From contig JBOZIK010000001.1 in NCBI GenBank assembly GCA_051453625.1, positions 256,518,628 through 256,549,071 on the forward strand: a DNA stretch of 30,444 bases, read 5' to 3'. This document shows positions 19,847-29,990 of this stretch, in pieces (within the stretch, counting starts at the first letter, position 1; the number at the start of each line of letters is the position of its first letter). The notes under the pieces are model-generated. The model did not search any database and was not told where the DNA came from. It saw only the letters and a list, made by a program, of their open reading frames with translations. Source of the DNA: Welwitschia mirabilis (taxonomy: Eukaryota; Gnetophyta; Gnetopsida; Welwitschiales). Position numbers and translations under genes: made by a program.

Positions 19847-19855
19847 AAATATATA
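19847..19855 (-). promoter_or_regulatory. Candidate TATA box of copia 5' LTR
   Basis: The - strand reads TATATATTT, downstream of the motif array and about 660 bases from the LTR start. It is the best TATA-like site in a position fit to drive the element. The other LTR has TATGTATTT here. Confidence 0.4.
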
Positions 19856-20054
19856 GAAGAAGCTTTTTATGGTTTTACAAGTGAGAAGATTCTCCAATAG
19901 ATAAAAATGAGTGCCTAAATATCTAGAAAAATCCCATTTTTATCATGTTCAATCAACCTCTAGAAATGTCCTGTCAACCCCATCTAGTGTTGTTACTAAA
20001 ATTGATCACCCTTATCTTTTTTTTGATTGAACTCTATTTCTTACGACTCCATGT

Positions 20055-20361
20055 CTGGTCGACCCCTTAAGGTCTGATCGACCACATGTTCAGTCACCCC
20101 CATATTTATCCAATGATCTCGTGTCCAAGAAAATGTAAAAACTATTTTTATGACCCAGGTCTAGTCGACCCCTCAAAAGTCTGATTGACTCCTAACTGAT
20201 AAAGGATGGAAGTTTGGTTGATCCCTTGATGATCATATGTGAAAGATTTGACGCTCAGGTCTATCAACTGCTTAGGAATCTGATTGACCCCTCCGTAGGT
20301 AGTTTGTGATAGTTTATGATTTAGGTTCGATCAACACTTTAGAAATCTAGTTGACTCCTTA
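20055..20361. repeat. Reiterated GGTCGACC motif array in 5' LTR U3
   Basis: Copies include tggtcgacccctt (about 20056), tgatcgaccac (about 20075), tagtcgacccct (20162), gattgactcct (about 20183), ggttgatccctt (about 20216), gattgacccct (about 20282) and agttgactcctt (about 20349). They lie at positions like those in the 3' LTR, so the array predates insertion. Confidence 0.6.
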
Positions 20362-20515
20362 GAGGGTATGAAAACTATTAGGTTTAGGAAAGATTTATGA
20401 CAAATGATTTTTGCTTCTAACCTACAAAGATTAATATTTTCTGCATAAGATACAACATGTTTTACTATACAAAAAATGTTAGTTTGACATTAACTTAGTA
20501 AATATTAACTCAACA

Positions 20516-20520
20516 GAAGT
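20516..20520. repeat. Target site duplication of copia element, right copy
   Basis: gaagt directly after the end of the 5' LTR, partner of gaaat at 166-170. The difference is one G/A transition. Confidence 0.75.
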
Positions 20521-20939
20521 CATCCTTAGAAAGGTGGTAAAGAAAAAAAATCTTTCCCAAATTAATGAATGAATTTAAGCAATGATTACCTATCATTATT
20601 CCATCACTTCACTCACTAGGAGAATCTTCTCAAATAGTTTAGGTAAAAAGGCCTAAAAAGAAAGTTGTAACAAGATCCTATTAGGAAGATGATGGAGATT
20701 CAAGACCTTTAAATCATGATATCCATTGACTAGAAGATTTAAGTCCTATTAATCCTATATCCTTATAGCAACTAGACAAAGTAAGAAATATAAATACTAT
20801 AATGATATCCACTTTTAAAATTAAAAAGTCAGAAGAACCCCTATTATATCTAAGCTTGTTAGCTAATTATTTTGACTCAGAATCTAACTTTTTGATATAT
20901 TTTCCTTTTTTTTTTAATAGGAGATACTTAACTATGATA

Positions 20940-21260
20940 CTATAGGAATCCTAATCATGCTTTTAGTTTATAGGGAAATCTTAAAAATGCTTTCTTAGCC
21001 AAATTTCAACTCATGAAGATGGTTGAAGATCTAAGGAAATAAAGAGATAATGAAAGGTTTGATGAATTCATGGAAAAGTATAATATATTATTAGCTAAAT
21101 GTTCAAATCATAAGATTACATCTTGGAAATGAGTCGAGGCCTTACTTAGAGAACTGCAAAGTCAAACTTTGAAAGAATTAGACTTGTTATGTAGAAGAAG
21201 CATCAAGACAAAAATGTCTAAGAAGTGGAAGAAGCCATCACTCAGTTTATAACATGAGTC
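20940..21260 (+). pseudogene. Gypsy gag core, broken
   Basis: Recognisable as FDEFMEKYNILLAKCSNHKI, then SW, a stop, EALLRELQSQTLKELDLLC. This is the retrotransposon gag motif with the pattern F..W.R...LL..CP.H...W.....F..GL. Stops and frameshifts lie on both sides. The segment from 21261 to the N gap is Lys-rich with no further domain seen. Confidence 0.75.
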
Positions 21261-21782
21261 AAGAATGGGGATAGGAAAAAAAAAGAAGAAAAAGATAAAT
21301 GAAGTATGTAATCTAGAAGCATATGATAATGTGTATAGCTTAAAACATATTATTCTTTTGAATGAAAGAGCTAAAAAACTAACTGATAGTATGGTAGAAA
21401 AATTTGATGGATTAGCTGTACAACACTTTAAGGAGAAATAAGGACATACATGTGAACATAATGAGGAAGATAATCATGATGGAATAGAATATTTTTGGAT
21501 TCAAGAATTTATTCAATATCTAGATATTAATAGATTAAATCTAAATTCAAGAAATCAACCTTAAACTAGAAAGAAACCATATCTTTATCAAAGTAGAAAA
21601 TGAAAGGTAAAATAAAAAGATCTTTACAAAGATATCTTAAATCAAAAAATTAAGAATAATATGATTATTGTAAAAATTAAAAAAAAAAGATTCAAGAAAA
21701 TAAAGAGAAAAATAAAAAATAGAGAAAAATAAGGAAAAACTCCTACTCAACCTTGACCAAACCCTAAGAAATAATAAATAAG

Positions 21783-22207
21783 NNNNNNNNNNNNNNNNNN
21801 NNNNNNNNNNNNNNNNNNNNNNNNNNNNNNNNNNNNNNNNNNNNNNNNNNNNNNNNNNNNNNNNNNNNNNNNNNNNNNNNNNNNNNNNNNNNNNNNNNNN
21901 NNNNNNNNNNNNNNNNNNNNNNNNNNNNNNNNNNNNNNNNNNNNNNNNNNNNNNNNNNNNNNNNNNNNNNNNNNNNNNNNNNNNNNNNNNNNNNNNNNNN
22001 NNNNNNNNNNNNNNNNNNNNNNNNNNNNNNNNNNNNNNNNNNNNNNNNNNNNNNNNNNNNNNNNNNNNNNNNNNNNNNNNNNNNNNNNNNNNNNNNNNNN
22101 NNNNNNNNNNNNNNNNNNNNNNNNNNNNNNNNNNNNNNNNNNNNNNNNNNNNNNNNNNNNNNNNNNNNNNNNNNNNNNNNNNNNNNNNNNNNNNNNNNNN
22201 NNNNNNN
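21783..22207. other. Assembly gap in gypsy gag-protease region
   Basis: 425 N bases. Gag lies to the left and protease to the right, so the missing part is probably the gag C-terminus. Confidence 0.9.
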
Positions 22208-22619
22208 TACGACAGTAATTACTAAATCTGGGAAATAGAAGGTGATACGTGAATAACAAAGAAAGAATACCAATTTAAGTAACCCTCTAAATAAAAAAGA
22301 GAAAGATACTAAAATAAATACAATAGATGATGCCTCAACAGATTATTTACTTTTTCTAATGAGAAGTAAACAAATAGAACATCCAAAAGTTGAAAAGGAT
22401 ATAGAATATTTAACAAGGATTTTAGAATACAAGAAAATATCATTATCTCTATTAAAGTTATTAAAATATGTGCCTATGTACTAGAGATAAATGAAGAGCA
22501 TGCATTTAAAACAAAAGAGTAAAAGAGAAAGCAAGAAGAAAAAACAAATTGAAATGATGAGGAAAGATCAAGTTTCTTAGGTTTCCATGTAAGTTCTTTA
22601 ATAGAAACAACATAGAAAG

Positions 22620-22990
22620 TAACACCTATGATAGATGTAAAAATTGATGGAAAACTCAAAGTAGAAGTGCTTGTAGATCTTAAAGTAAGTATCAATGTTA
22701 TAGCCTATGAAACTTATGAAGAATTGGAAAAATCAAGACTAACACCTTAATAAGAAAAATCATACTTAGCAGATGGCTTAGCAATAATACCAAAAGGAGT
22801 TCTAAAGGATATACCAATTAAATTCCAAGGTTTTATCTACTTTATAGATTCATTGGTGATGAAGACTCAAGGAGATACTCATGTAGTAATTCTAAGAAGA
22901 CCTTGGATGACTATTGTAGATGCTGCTATTTATTCTAGGAGGGGTAATGGAAATCAGTTTAGAAGATTTTAAAAAGAGATCAAAGTTTTT
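22620..22990 (+). pseudogene. Gypsy aspartic protease, broken
   Basis: Frame reads VDVKIDGKLKVEVLVDLKVS, then INVIAYETYEELE. The active site lies in VDLKVS (about 22673-22690), where the family has VDLGAS or DTGAS, so Gly-Ala has become Lys-Val. Downstream LADGLAIIPKGVLKDIPIKF and VILRRPWM match the flap and ILGRPFL regions. A stop pair interrupts it near 22750. Confidence 0.8.
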
Positions 22991-23224
22991 GATATAGCAG
23001 TTAGCAAAGAGATGGTACAGAACACAGAAGTAAGAAATAATGTAATTCTAACATATGAAGTTAGTCTGATGTTAAATTAAAAAAAAGAGGAAAAATATAA
23101 GGAGGAAGATTTGATACTCAAGAGATAGGAAAGCCTCTGCTTAAGGAGGGGATAGAGTATATCAAAGTAGCTCCTAATAGACCTCTAATTATAAATAGTT
23201 ACTTATTTTTAGAAAAGAAAACTT

Positions 23225-24130
23225 AAAAATATGTTTATTAAAAGGAAGAAAGCCTTTACTTGGTATCATAGAGATATTAAGAAAATAGATCCAAAAATAT
23301 GCAAACATAGAATTTATTTAGATACCTCTATCAAACCGAGTAGGCAATAAGAAAGAAGATGTAACTCACACATGCAAGAGATAATTAAATAAGAGATTTC
23401 CAATCTCTTAAATGTCAAATTCATTTATCCTATATCTGATTCAGAATGGGCTTTCAAATATTAAATACTACAACTTATAAAGATCATTTTCCTGTTCCCT
23501 TTATAAATTAAGTTTTAGAAAGAGTATCTGGACATTAATTTTACAGCTTTCTGGATAGATATAGTGGCTATGACCAGGTCCCTATAACTTTATAGGACAA
23601 AGCCAAAACAACTTTTACTTATCATTTTGGTACTTATGCTTATAAGGTATTACTATTTAGATTATGTAATACTCCTGCTATTGTTTAAAGATTAGTAAAT
23701 AGCATTTTTCAAGATATGGTAGAAAGATGAGTTGAAGTATTTATGGATAATTTCTCAATTCTTCGAAATGATTTTGATGAGTCACTCGATAGAATGAAAA
23801 TTTTTTTAAAGAGATGCAAAGAAAAATACCTTAGACTTAGTTCGTCAAAAAGTCATCTTATGGTATTAAAAGGCATAGTGCTAGGACATAAGTTATCTTA
23901 AAAGAGGGTTGATATTGATGAATATAAAATTAAAGCTATAAAAGATATTCTACTCCCAATCAAACTAAAATAATTAAGATCTTTCCTAAGACATGTTAGA
24001 TACTATAAAAGATTTATATCCAACTTTAGTAAAATTGTTACACCTTTGAGTAACCTTTTATAAAAGGATGTGGAATATGATTAGACTGATGAATGTTAGA
24101 CTTCTTACTAACCCTTAAAGGATAAACTTT
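23225..24130 (+). pseudogene. Gypsy reverse transcriptase with internal deletion
   Basis: Begins KKAFTWYHRDIKKIDPKICK (about 23246), then EIIK, a stop, EISNLLNVKFIYPISDSEWAF. Here about 40 residues, including the CIDYRKLN block, are missing; the frame resumes near 23460 at YKDHFPVPFIN. FLDRYSGYDQVPI and KTTFTYHFGTYAYKVLLFRL (about 23600-23665) follow. The catalytic FMDD is FMDN (23740-23751). Thumb residues FLRHVRYYKRFISNFSKI are at about 23970. Stops replace Gln at several conserved places. The domain cannot be active. Confidence 0.87.
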
Positions 24131-24149
24131 TATCAGCACCTATTTTACA

Positions 24150-24545
24150 AGGACCAAATTGGGTAAGACCATTCCACATTATGATTGATGAATCTAGGCA
24201 TGCTATAGAAGAAATTTTAGAACAAAAAGATGTAAATAATAAACTTTATGCCATTGTCTATATTAATAAAAATTTTAAACTAGCTCAGTAAAATAATACA
24301 GTAACAGAAAAAGATTTGTTAGCAGTGTTGACGAAATTAGAAAAATTTAGGCACTATATTTTAGGTTACGAAGTAAAAGTTCATATGGACCACAATGCTA
24401 TTAGATTTTTAATGAGCAAGAAAGAAGCAAACTCAAGAATTATTAGATGGATACTATAATGTAGGAGTTTGATTTAAAAATTATTGATAAGAAAGGGTGA
24501 GAGAATGTGGTAGCAGATTACCTCTTAAGGTTAGAATTTCTAAAT
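24150..24545 (+). pseudogene. Gypsy RNase H domain, broken
   Basis: Frame reads MIDESRHAIEEILEQKD (about 24181), LYAIVYINKNFKLAQ, then TVTEKDLLAVLTKLEKFRHY, ILGYEVKVHMDHNAIRFLMS and ENVVADYLLRL. These match the gypsy RNase H motifs (D.S..AIGAVL, Y..TEKELLA, VYTDH.AL, N.VADALSR). A stop and a frameshift interrupt it near 24290 and 24455. Confidence 0.82.
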
Positions 24546-24589
24546 GAAGAATAGATAAATATAAGAAATGAATTTCTAGATGAACATCT

Positions 24590-25900
24590 TTTTCAGGTAA
24601 CAATAAATCCATGATATGCTGATATTGTCAACTTTCTTATGAGTAAAATATTACCATCTTTTATGAATTACTATGAAAGAAAAAGATTGTTAAGGGAATC
24701 TAGAGACTATATTTGATATGATAAGATGTTATTTAGAGAATGTAAAGATCATATTATCAAAAAGTGTATAGATGAAAACCTATAAAGTGAAATCTCAAAG
24801 GAATCTCATGAAGAAGAAGGAGAAGGACATTATGGTGCAAGAAGAATAGGAATGAAAATTATCACTATAAAATACTACTGGCCCACCATATTCAAAGATT
24901 CAAAAGCTTATATCCAAGGTTATAATAAATGTCAAAGAGAAGGCCTGTTTAGCCAAAAGTTAGAAATTCCATAATAATGGATTTAGACAATCAAATCTTT
25001 TGATGTTTGGAAAATAGATTTTATTAGACCTATCAATCCCTCATACTTTAGAAAAAGGTATATTTTGGTTTGCATTAATTACTTCACTAAAAGAGCTAAG
25101 GTTAAGGCTATGACCAATTCTTCTTTCCAAATCATAGTAAAATTTTTCCTTAGAAATATTATCTATTGGTTTGGAATCCCCTAAACTCTCATATCTAATA
25201 GAGGAGCTCATTTCACTAGTGAAGCCTTTGAGAAACTTTTGATCAAATACAAAATCCACCACAAACTCTTTACTACCTATGATCCTCAATCTAATGGCTA
25301 AGTTGAAGTAACTAATAGAAAATTAAATAGAATATTAATAAAATTATAAATAGTAAGAAAATAGATTAGGATGATAAATTAGATGAAGCTGGATGGACTT
25401 ATAACATAAATTGGAAACATACCACAAGATTTACTCCACATGAATTAGTCTATGGAAAAAGGACTATTTTACCAATTGAATTTAGGATAAAAACATTTAA
25501 GTTTACTAAAGAATTAAAATGTGACTTAGATATAGCTCAAAAACAATGGATAGAAAACATGAATATTTTAAAAAGAAGCTCTTCTGTGTAAAGAACTTAT
25601 ATAACAAAAAACTAAAATATTTATGATAACAGAATTAGGAAAATAAATTTTAATATAGGAGGTTTTGTATTAATTTATGACCCTAATAAAATCCATCCAA
25701 AATAAAAATATAAACAAAATTGGCTAGGGCCTTATACCATAATAAAAATTCTAAGAAATGAAGCCATAGAAATATATGATCTCGATGAAAAAGTAACCTA
25801 TTAAGATAGCATACAAAGAGCAAGAATGTACTATGATCATAAATTGATGCTAAATTATTTAGGAAATCTTGATAGGATAAAAAGAACACTTCCACTCTAC
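24590..25900 (+). pseudogene. Gypsy integrase, broken
   Basis: The zinc-binding segment reads HYGARRIGMKII, YYWPTIFKDSKAYI, then YNKCQREG; the first Cys of the HHCC finger is Tyr. Of the catalytic triad, the first Asp is present in VWKIDF (25017-25019), the second is Asn in ISNRGAHF (25197-25199), and the Glu is in VEVTNRKLNR after a stop at 25300. The C-terminal region (about 25660-25850) reads GGFVLIYDPNKIHP, then WLGPYTI and IEIYDL, the normal end without a chromodomain. The frame then decays. Confidence 0.85.
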
Positions 25901-26984
25901 CTATAGATAAATTCTAATATTAGATAATAAAGAACGTGTTATTTATTTAAAGCTTATTTAGGCTACCAATTCACTAGATTGTTTAAGGTAAATGTAATGA
26001 TTATAAAGTAAGAAGATGACTTGGTAAGCATTCAACAGAGGATTATGCATTATCTTTATGAAGAAGATTAAGAAAAAATATTTCATTACAGTATAAAATA
26101 CCTTCTATGGTGTATATATATATATATATATAAAAAAGAAAATACCACAATGTTTTACCGCAAGTGCACCAAGGAAAATATTCTTGAGAGGGGTCTTTGG
26201 CAATGCAATACAATAGCTATGAGAACTCCACTGAGGGGTAAATTAGTCATGATCTAGATATTATATATATATATATCCTATGGGTCCTTACTCCTCTGAT
26301 GGTAGTTGCACTCTCCTCATTGTGATTAACTAAAGTTGTAAAAAATAAAAAGTTGAGAAATAGTTGTACCTTAGGAGTTATCTGAGTTGTCAAACCTATA
26401 ACTCTATTATAACTTATTATTTAAAAAAAAAGGGAAGAGAAAGAGAAAGAGACATATATCAAGAGAGGAAAAAATCAAAAGAAAAATATTCTAGTCTATG
26501 ATGCAATGCATATCTAAATATTTTTAATTCAATAACAAGAAAAATCATTAAATTCTATTTGAGTTAAGGGAAAGCTTTGAATTTTTAAAATCATTTAGCA
26601 TTATCTTAACAATTTAATAAAGTACTTAGTTTGAATTCCCTTTAATGGAATTGATATACCCATAATAAAATAAAAATAATATAAGACAACTTTATTTGAA
26701 GTAAATCAAAATTTTATTAAGCAAAAAGTTAATTATATCCAGTCGTAGAAGTAACAGAAAAACTTTTTTCAAATCACTAAGAAAATAAATCATCAACTAA
26801 AGCAACTCAATTCTTGAAGTGGCTAAAAAACTTATTCCTCCTTTAAATATATAAAGTCTTAAAAGACGATCCCATAAAATTCTCACTCAGGAGTAGTTGA
26901 TGCATCTTATCTAGAGATTCAAACAACATATTAATCCTTTTGTATGGGCTCACTAAAAGTTTTGATAAGGTTTTACATCCCATA
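25901..26984. other. Post-integrase AT-rich tract, no gene
   Basis: Contains a (TA)10 run at 26113-26132 and a second (TA)8 run at 26262-26277. The 26155-26235 stretch (ttaccgcaagtgcacc and onward) may be 3' untranslated sequence of the gypsy element. No polypurine tract or LTR could be fixed, so the right end of the gypsy element is uncertain. Confidence 0.4.
26113..26132. repeat. (TA)10 microsatellite
   Basis: Twenty bases of perfect TA repeat. A second run lies at 26262-26277, 130 bases on. Confidence 0.9.
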
Positions 26985-27889
26985 TTATCTTCTCTATATT
27001 TTCCTTATTAAAACTTAATATAGTAATATTAAGGATAGGGTTTATGCCTTAAATCTGATTAATCCTTTTTTCTAGCACTTATATCTGCTTAACTAACTAA
27101 CTTAAAGAAACATTGTAAGCTGAGTCTCCATAATTGAGTTGTCGACGAAGTTCTTCAGTTCTTACCCTCAGATACTCATCCATCAAGTGATGGAACATAG
27201 GACCAAAACTCAAGGAAATGACATGGCTTTCAAAATGATCTTAGCCATCCTCTAAGGTAGCTAAGACCTCAGTAGCTACTTTGTAATCACAGTACGAGAA
27301 TTATTGTATCATACTTTAAGACTTAACAAAGATTTGAGGTGACTGGGGATCTACACTACTAATGCATAAGTCTATCTATGTGGAATCCAAGTTGAACAAG
27401 AAACATTTCACCTTCTTAACACTAGAGGTAGCAACAAGAGAGGAGGANNNNNNNNNNNNNNNNNNNNNNNNNNNNNNNNNNNNNNNNNNNNNNNNNNNNN
27501 NNNNNNNNNNNNNNNNNNNNNNNNNNNNNNNNNNNNNNNNNNNNNNNNNNNNNNNNNNNNNNNNNNNNNNNNNNNNNNNNNNNNNNNCATGTTTGACAAT
27601 TATAATTGATATTATGTTACTTAGTGCATACATGTTCAATGTTGAAGTAAAGGATTATGTAAAAGTGGTATACCTATTCTACCAATAGCTAAAGTGTGTC
27701 AAGTATCAGCATCAGTCTTAAAATAAGACTGGAATTGAGGAATTCCAAACTTATCAAGGTTCAATATAAATTTGGAACTTCAGATTAATTTATGATCAGT
27801 TTAGATTTCCTAAGCTACATGCCATTGTAGAGACCCATCAAACTTTGTCATCATAGATTGCATTGCCAAGTAATTATCAAAAACCCTGC
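26985..27889 (-). pseudogene. Decayed coding region, family not recognised
   Basis: Two - strand stretches separated by the 140-base gap read like damaged protein. Upper part (27889-27640): FDNYLAMQSMMTKFDGSLQW, SSKFILNLDKFGIPQFQSYF, TLAIGRIGIPLL. Lower part (27440-26985): DPQSPQIFVKS, YCDYKVATEVLATLEDG, FGPMFHHLMDEYLRVRTEEL, with a heptad-like C-terminus. Each runs in one frame interrupted only by TAA, TAG or TGA codons, most explainable as Gln or Arg codons hit by C-to-T change. Composition suggests a structural or gag-like protein of a retroelement or pararetrovirus, but I cannot name the family. Confidence 0.45.
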
Positions 27890-27924
27890 NNNNNNNNNNN
27901 NNNNNNNNNNNNNNNNNNNNNNNN

Positions 27925-29207
27925 TTTGATTAAAAGAAGATGTTTTAGGCCATGTCTAATAACTCAGAAAAGAATTTTCTTTTTATTTATTTTAGTTTAA
28001 AAATAATAAAAAATTAAAGGTAGTAATGTTTTCCCTCTAATAAAATATTTCATAAAATAGACCTTGAAAACAAAGATCACTTGGCTGATCGACACTAATC
28101 CAAAGCTAAAACTTTGAGTTAGATTTTAGATCAAATAATTGTGATGAGAATTTGAATTTTTTTTTTTAGCTAATACCAATTCAAAGTTGAGACTTTGAGC
28201 CAAATCTCATACCCACTCATTTATCTTCTTGTGCTCTAAAAACCTATAATCAAATAAGATCTCATAATTGACTGATGCCAAACTTAAGTCAAAACTTCAA
28301 GTTGGATTTTGAGCCAAACCAATTACTTCTTCACCTTGTAAGCAAAAATAAAGATCACCTTGTTAACTAACACTAACCCAAGGTCATAATGTTAAGTTAG
28401 ATTTTAAGCTAGATCATGAAAGATAAGCTTCATAAGTCAATTAACACTAGCCCAAGTTGAGGATTTGGACCAGATTTTAAGTCAACTTTGCCTTATTAAA
28501 TTTGCTTCTGAAAGGGAGGGTCTTCTTCTTGATGACCTCACTCAACTTTTTCCTATAACTTTATCATGTGAATTGGATTTTCATTATTACTTACATTCAT
28601 AATGCTATTGGTTAGAAATCAAAGGACCCTATTGAGGACTATTGAGTTCTTGATGACCACCTTCAAACTCTTTTGACCGACTTCACAATAGATTCGATGA
28701 ACTTCACCAAGAACTTGAGAGTTCTCGATCACCCTTTTTGAACTTAATGTTATGGAGAGTGACCACTATTAAATATGCCTTTCCATTTATCTAGCATTCC
28801 ACTTAAATTCATTCTTTATAATCCTTGCTTATTCTCAATGATCCCCATCATAATGTAAGCTTCATATCGTCTCAACCATGTTAGCATCCATGAAATTAGT
28901 TCTAACTCAGCAAATTTTTCTAATTTACACATTTCCAACATGTAATTTAAATTTTTATAGCATTAGGAGAGTATGAAATAGCTCTAGTCCCATCAGTTTT
29001 AGTTTCAATTCAAGATCACATTTATTCCTCGTATGTGCAAATTTCATGCAATTGCAAGTACAAGTTTTTGATAATATTAAGCAAAAGTGAGGCCTATAAA
29101 TTTTATATTTTGTATTATCATGTATTTTCATCTCTATCATCTTTTCTCATGCTTTTAAAACCAAGGAAGGATGATTTCACGTAAAAGTTTCAAGGTAAAC
29201 TCTAGCA
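27925..29207 (+). repeat. Probable LTR (or intergenic region) of a second retroelement
   Basis: The right end is sharp: tctagCA at 29201-29207, two bases, then a tRNA-Met primer site at 29210. This is the same geometry as the copia LTR. The left end and terminal TG are not found; the N gap at 27890-27924 may hide it. The U3-like part contains a tandem repeat array (28081-28489). It does not match the copia LTRs by eye. A caulimovirus-type intergenic region would also end at such a primer site, so the class is open. Confidence 0.5.
28081..28489. repeat. Five-unit degenerate tandem repeat, 75-102 bp period
   Basis: Units begin near 28081, 28163, 28265, 28360 and 28435. Each has the core actaacccaaagt, a short spacer, aaaactttgagttagattttgagcca, with frequent substitutions. 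Spacer lengths differ. The direction is the same in all units. Confidence 0.65.
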
Positions 29208-29209
29208 TT

Positions 29210-29221
29210 TGGTATTAAAGC
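29210..29221 (+). other. Primer binding site, initiator tRNA-Met type
   Basis: TGGTATTAAAGC, one transition from TGGTATCAAAGC, preceded by CA plus two bases. It marks the start of a second reverse-transcribing element on the + strand. Confidence 0.65.
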
Positions 29222-29990
29222 TTCTGGAAAGGGGACCAAGATATCAAAGAAAAGAAAATTAAATAAAGCTTCTGGTAAGAATGTCAATCATCATAATGGA
29301 TTCAAAAACCTTCTTTGATAACTAGAGAGTTCTTAAAAGCCCTTATTGAATCCTCTTCATAAGGAAAGTGACCATCCTTATTATGGTACTCTTAGGAATT
29401 TACAGAAGAATGTTCTAAGATGAGTTTTGTGTAAAAAGCTTGTCTTAAAAAGTTAAATAGAATATCTGAGGAAATGGATCTCTACTCCATTCAAATGCAC
29501 ATGGTAATTTCTAGGGAGCAGATTAATAAAGAGTTGGATAGACTAAATATTAGGGAAAATAGGTTTTTCTGGTAAAAGAAAGGCTCCTAGAAGATGAAGA
29601 GGTAAAAGCAGTTAAATAAAATAGGTTAGATTTTCAGAAGGAATATACTTAATGAAGAGTTAAAACTTCATGAATTTTGTAGAATAAATTCATGATCTAT
29701 AGAATATAAAGTAATCAATGTAAGCCATGAGAACCATAATCACATTTATGCAATTATCAGGATTAAAAGTGCTAATTTTGAGTTTAGAAATAAAAGATAG
29801 TTGCAAAACACTAAAATCACAGCACAAGAATCTATAGCTTTTAATTTATTGAGCTTCTTATATTGTGAATGGGCTAAGGGTGATCTATCCTTTAAAAATT
29901 TAGTGTTTTAAGCATCCCTACCCTAAACCTCTTTCTCTCTTTTATACATATTTATTTGTCAAGGAACCAACAAGACCTTGAGGTTAGGGG
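29222..29990 (+). pseudogene. Decayed ORF after primer site, family not recognised
   Basis: After the primer site the + strand shows protein-like blocks in shifting frames: MDLYSIQMHMVISREQINKE (about 29475), LDRLNIREN, then, in one frame from about 29630, NILNEELKLHEFCRINS, HENHNHIYAIIRIKSANFEF, ITAQESIAFNLLSFLYCEWA and GDLSFKNLVF, with stops at Gln/Arg-like positions. It is in the place of a first gene (gag or movement/coat-type) of the element. I cannot assign it. It fades near 29990. Confidence 0.45.

Larger units (their letters stand above)
171..20515 (-). mobile_element. Ty1-copia LTR retrotransposon, nested and decayed
   Basis: A full-span copia element on the - strand. It has two LTRs (171-1441 and 19285-20515), a primer site next to the 5' LTR, a polypurine tract next to the 3' LTR, and gag then pol (protease, integrase, RT, RNase H) in copia order. 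About 11.6 kb of foreign DNA (6229 to about 17850) sits inside the protease region. Without it the internal part would be about 6.2 kb, long for copia because of an extra ORF after RNase H. All coding parts carry stops and frameshifts, so the element is not autonomous. The LTR copies differ at roughly one base in ten in the stretches I aligned by eye, which suggests an old insertion. Confidence 0.92.
19285..20515 (-). repeat. 5' LTR of copia element
   Basis: On the - strand it runs from TGTTGAGTTAATATTTAC at 20515 to TCCTTCC at 19285; the expected final CA has mutated to CC. It aligns throughout with the 3' LTR at 171-1441. The U3 half (about 19940-20360) carries the repeated GGTCGACC-type motif, and a TATA-like box lies between that and the R/U5 part. 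Confidence 0.92.
20516..25900 (+). mobile_element. Ty3-gypsy retrotransposon (Athila/Tat-like), main part
   Basis: Domains in gypsy order on the + strand: gag, protease, RT, RNase H, integrase. The RT leader wording (a conserved YPISDSEW stretch) and the lack of a chromodomain fit the Athila/Tat group rather than chromoviruses. The element is riddled with stops, carries a 425-base N gap (21783-22207) and an RT deletion, and is clearly dead. Its own LTRs are not identified in the window. It is the outermost layer and the oldest in the nest. Confidence 0.88.

Noticed and set aside
25041-25895. - strand ORFs at 25041-25289 and 25683-25895
   Set aside because: They are antisense to the gypsy integrase, whose motifs are clear on the + strand.
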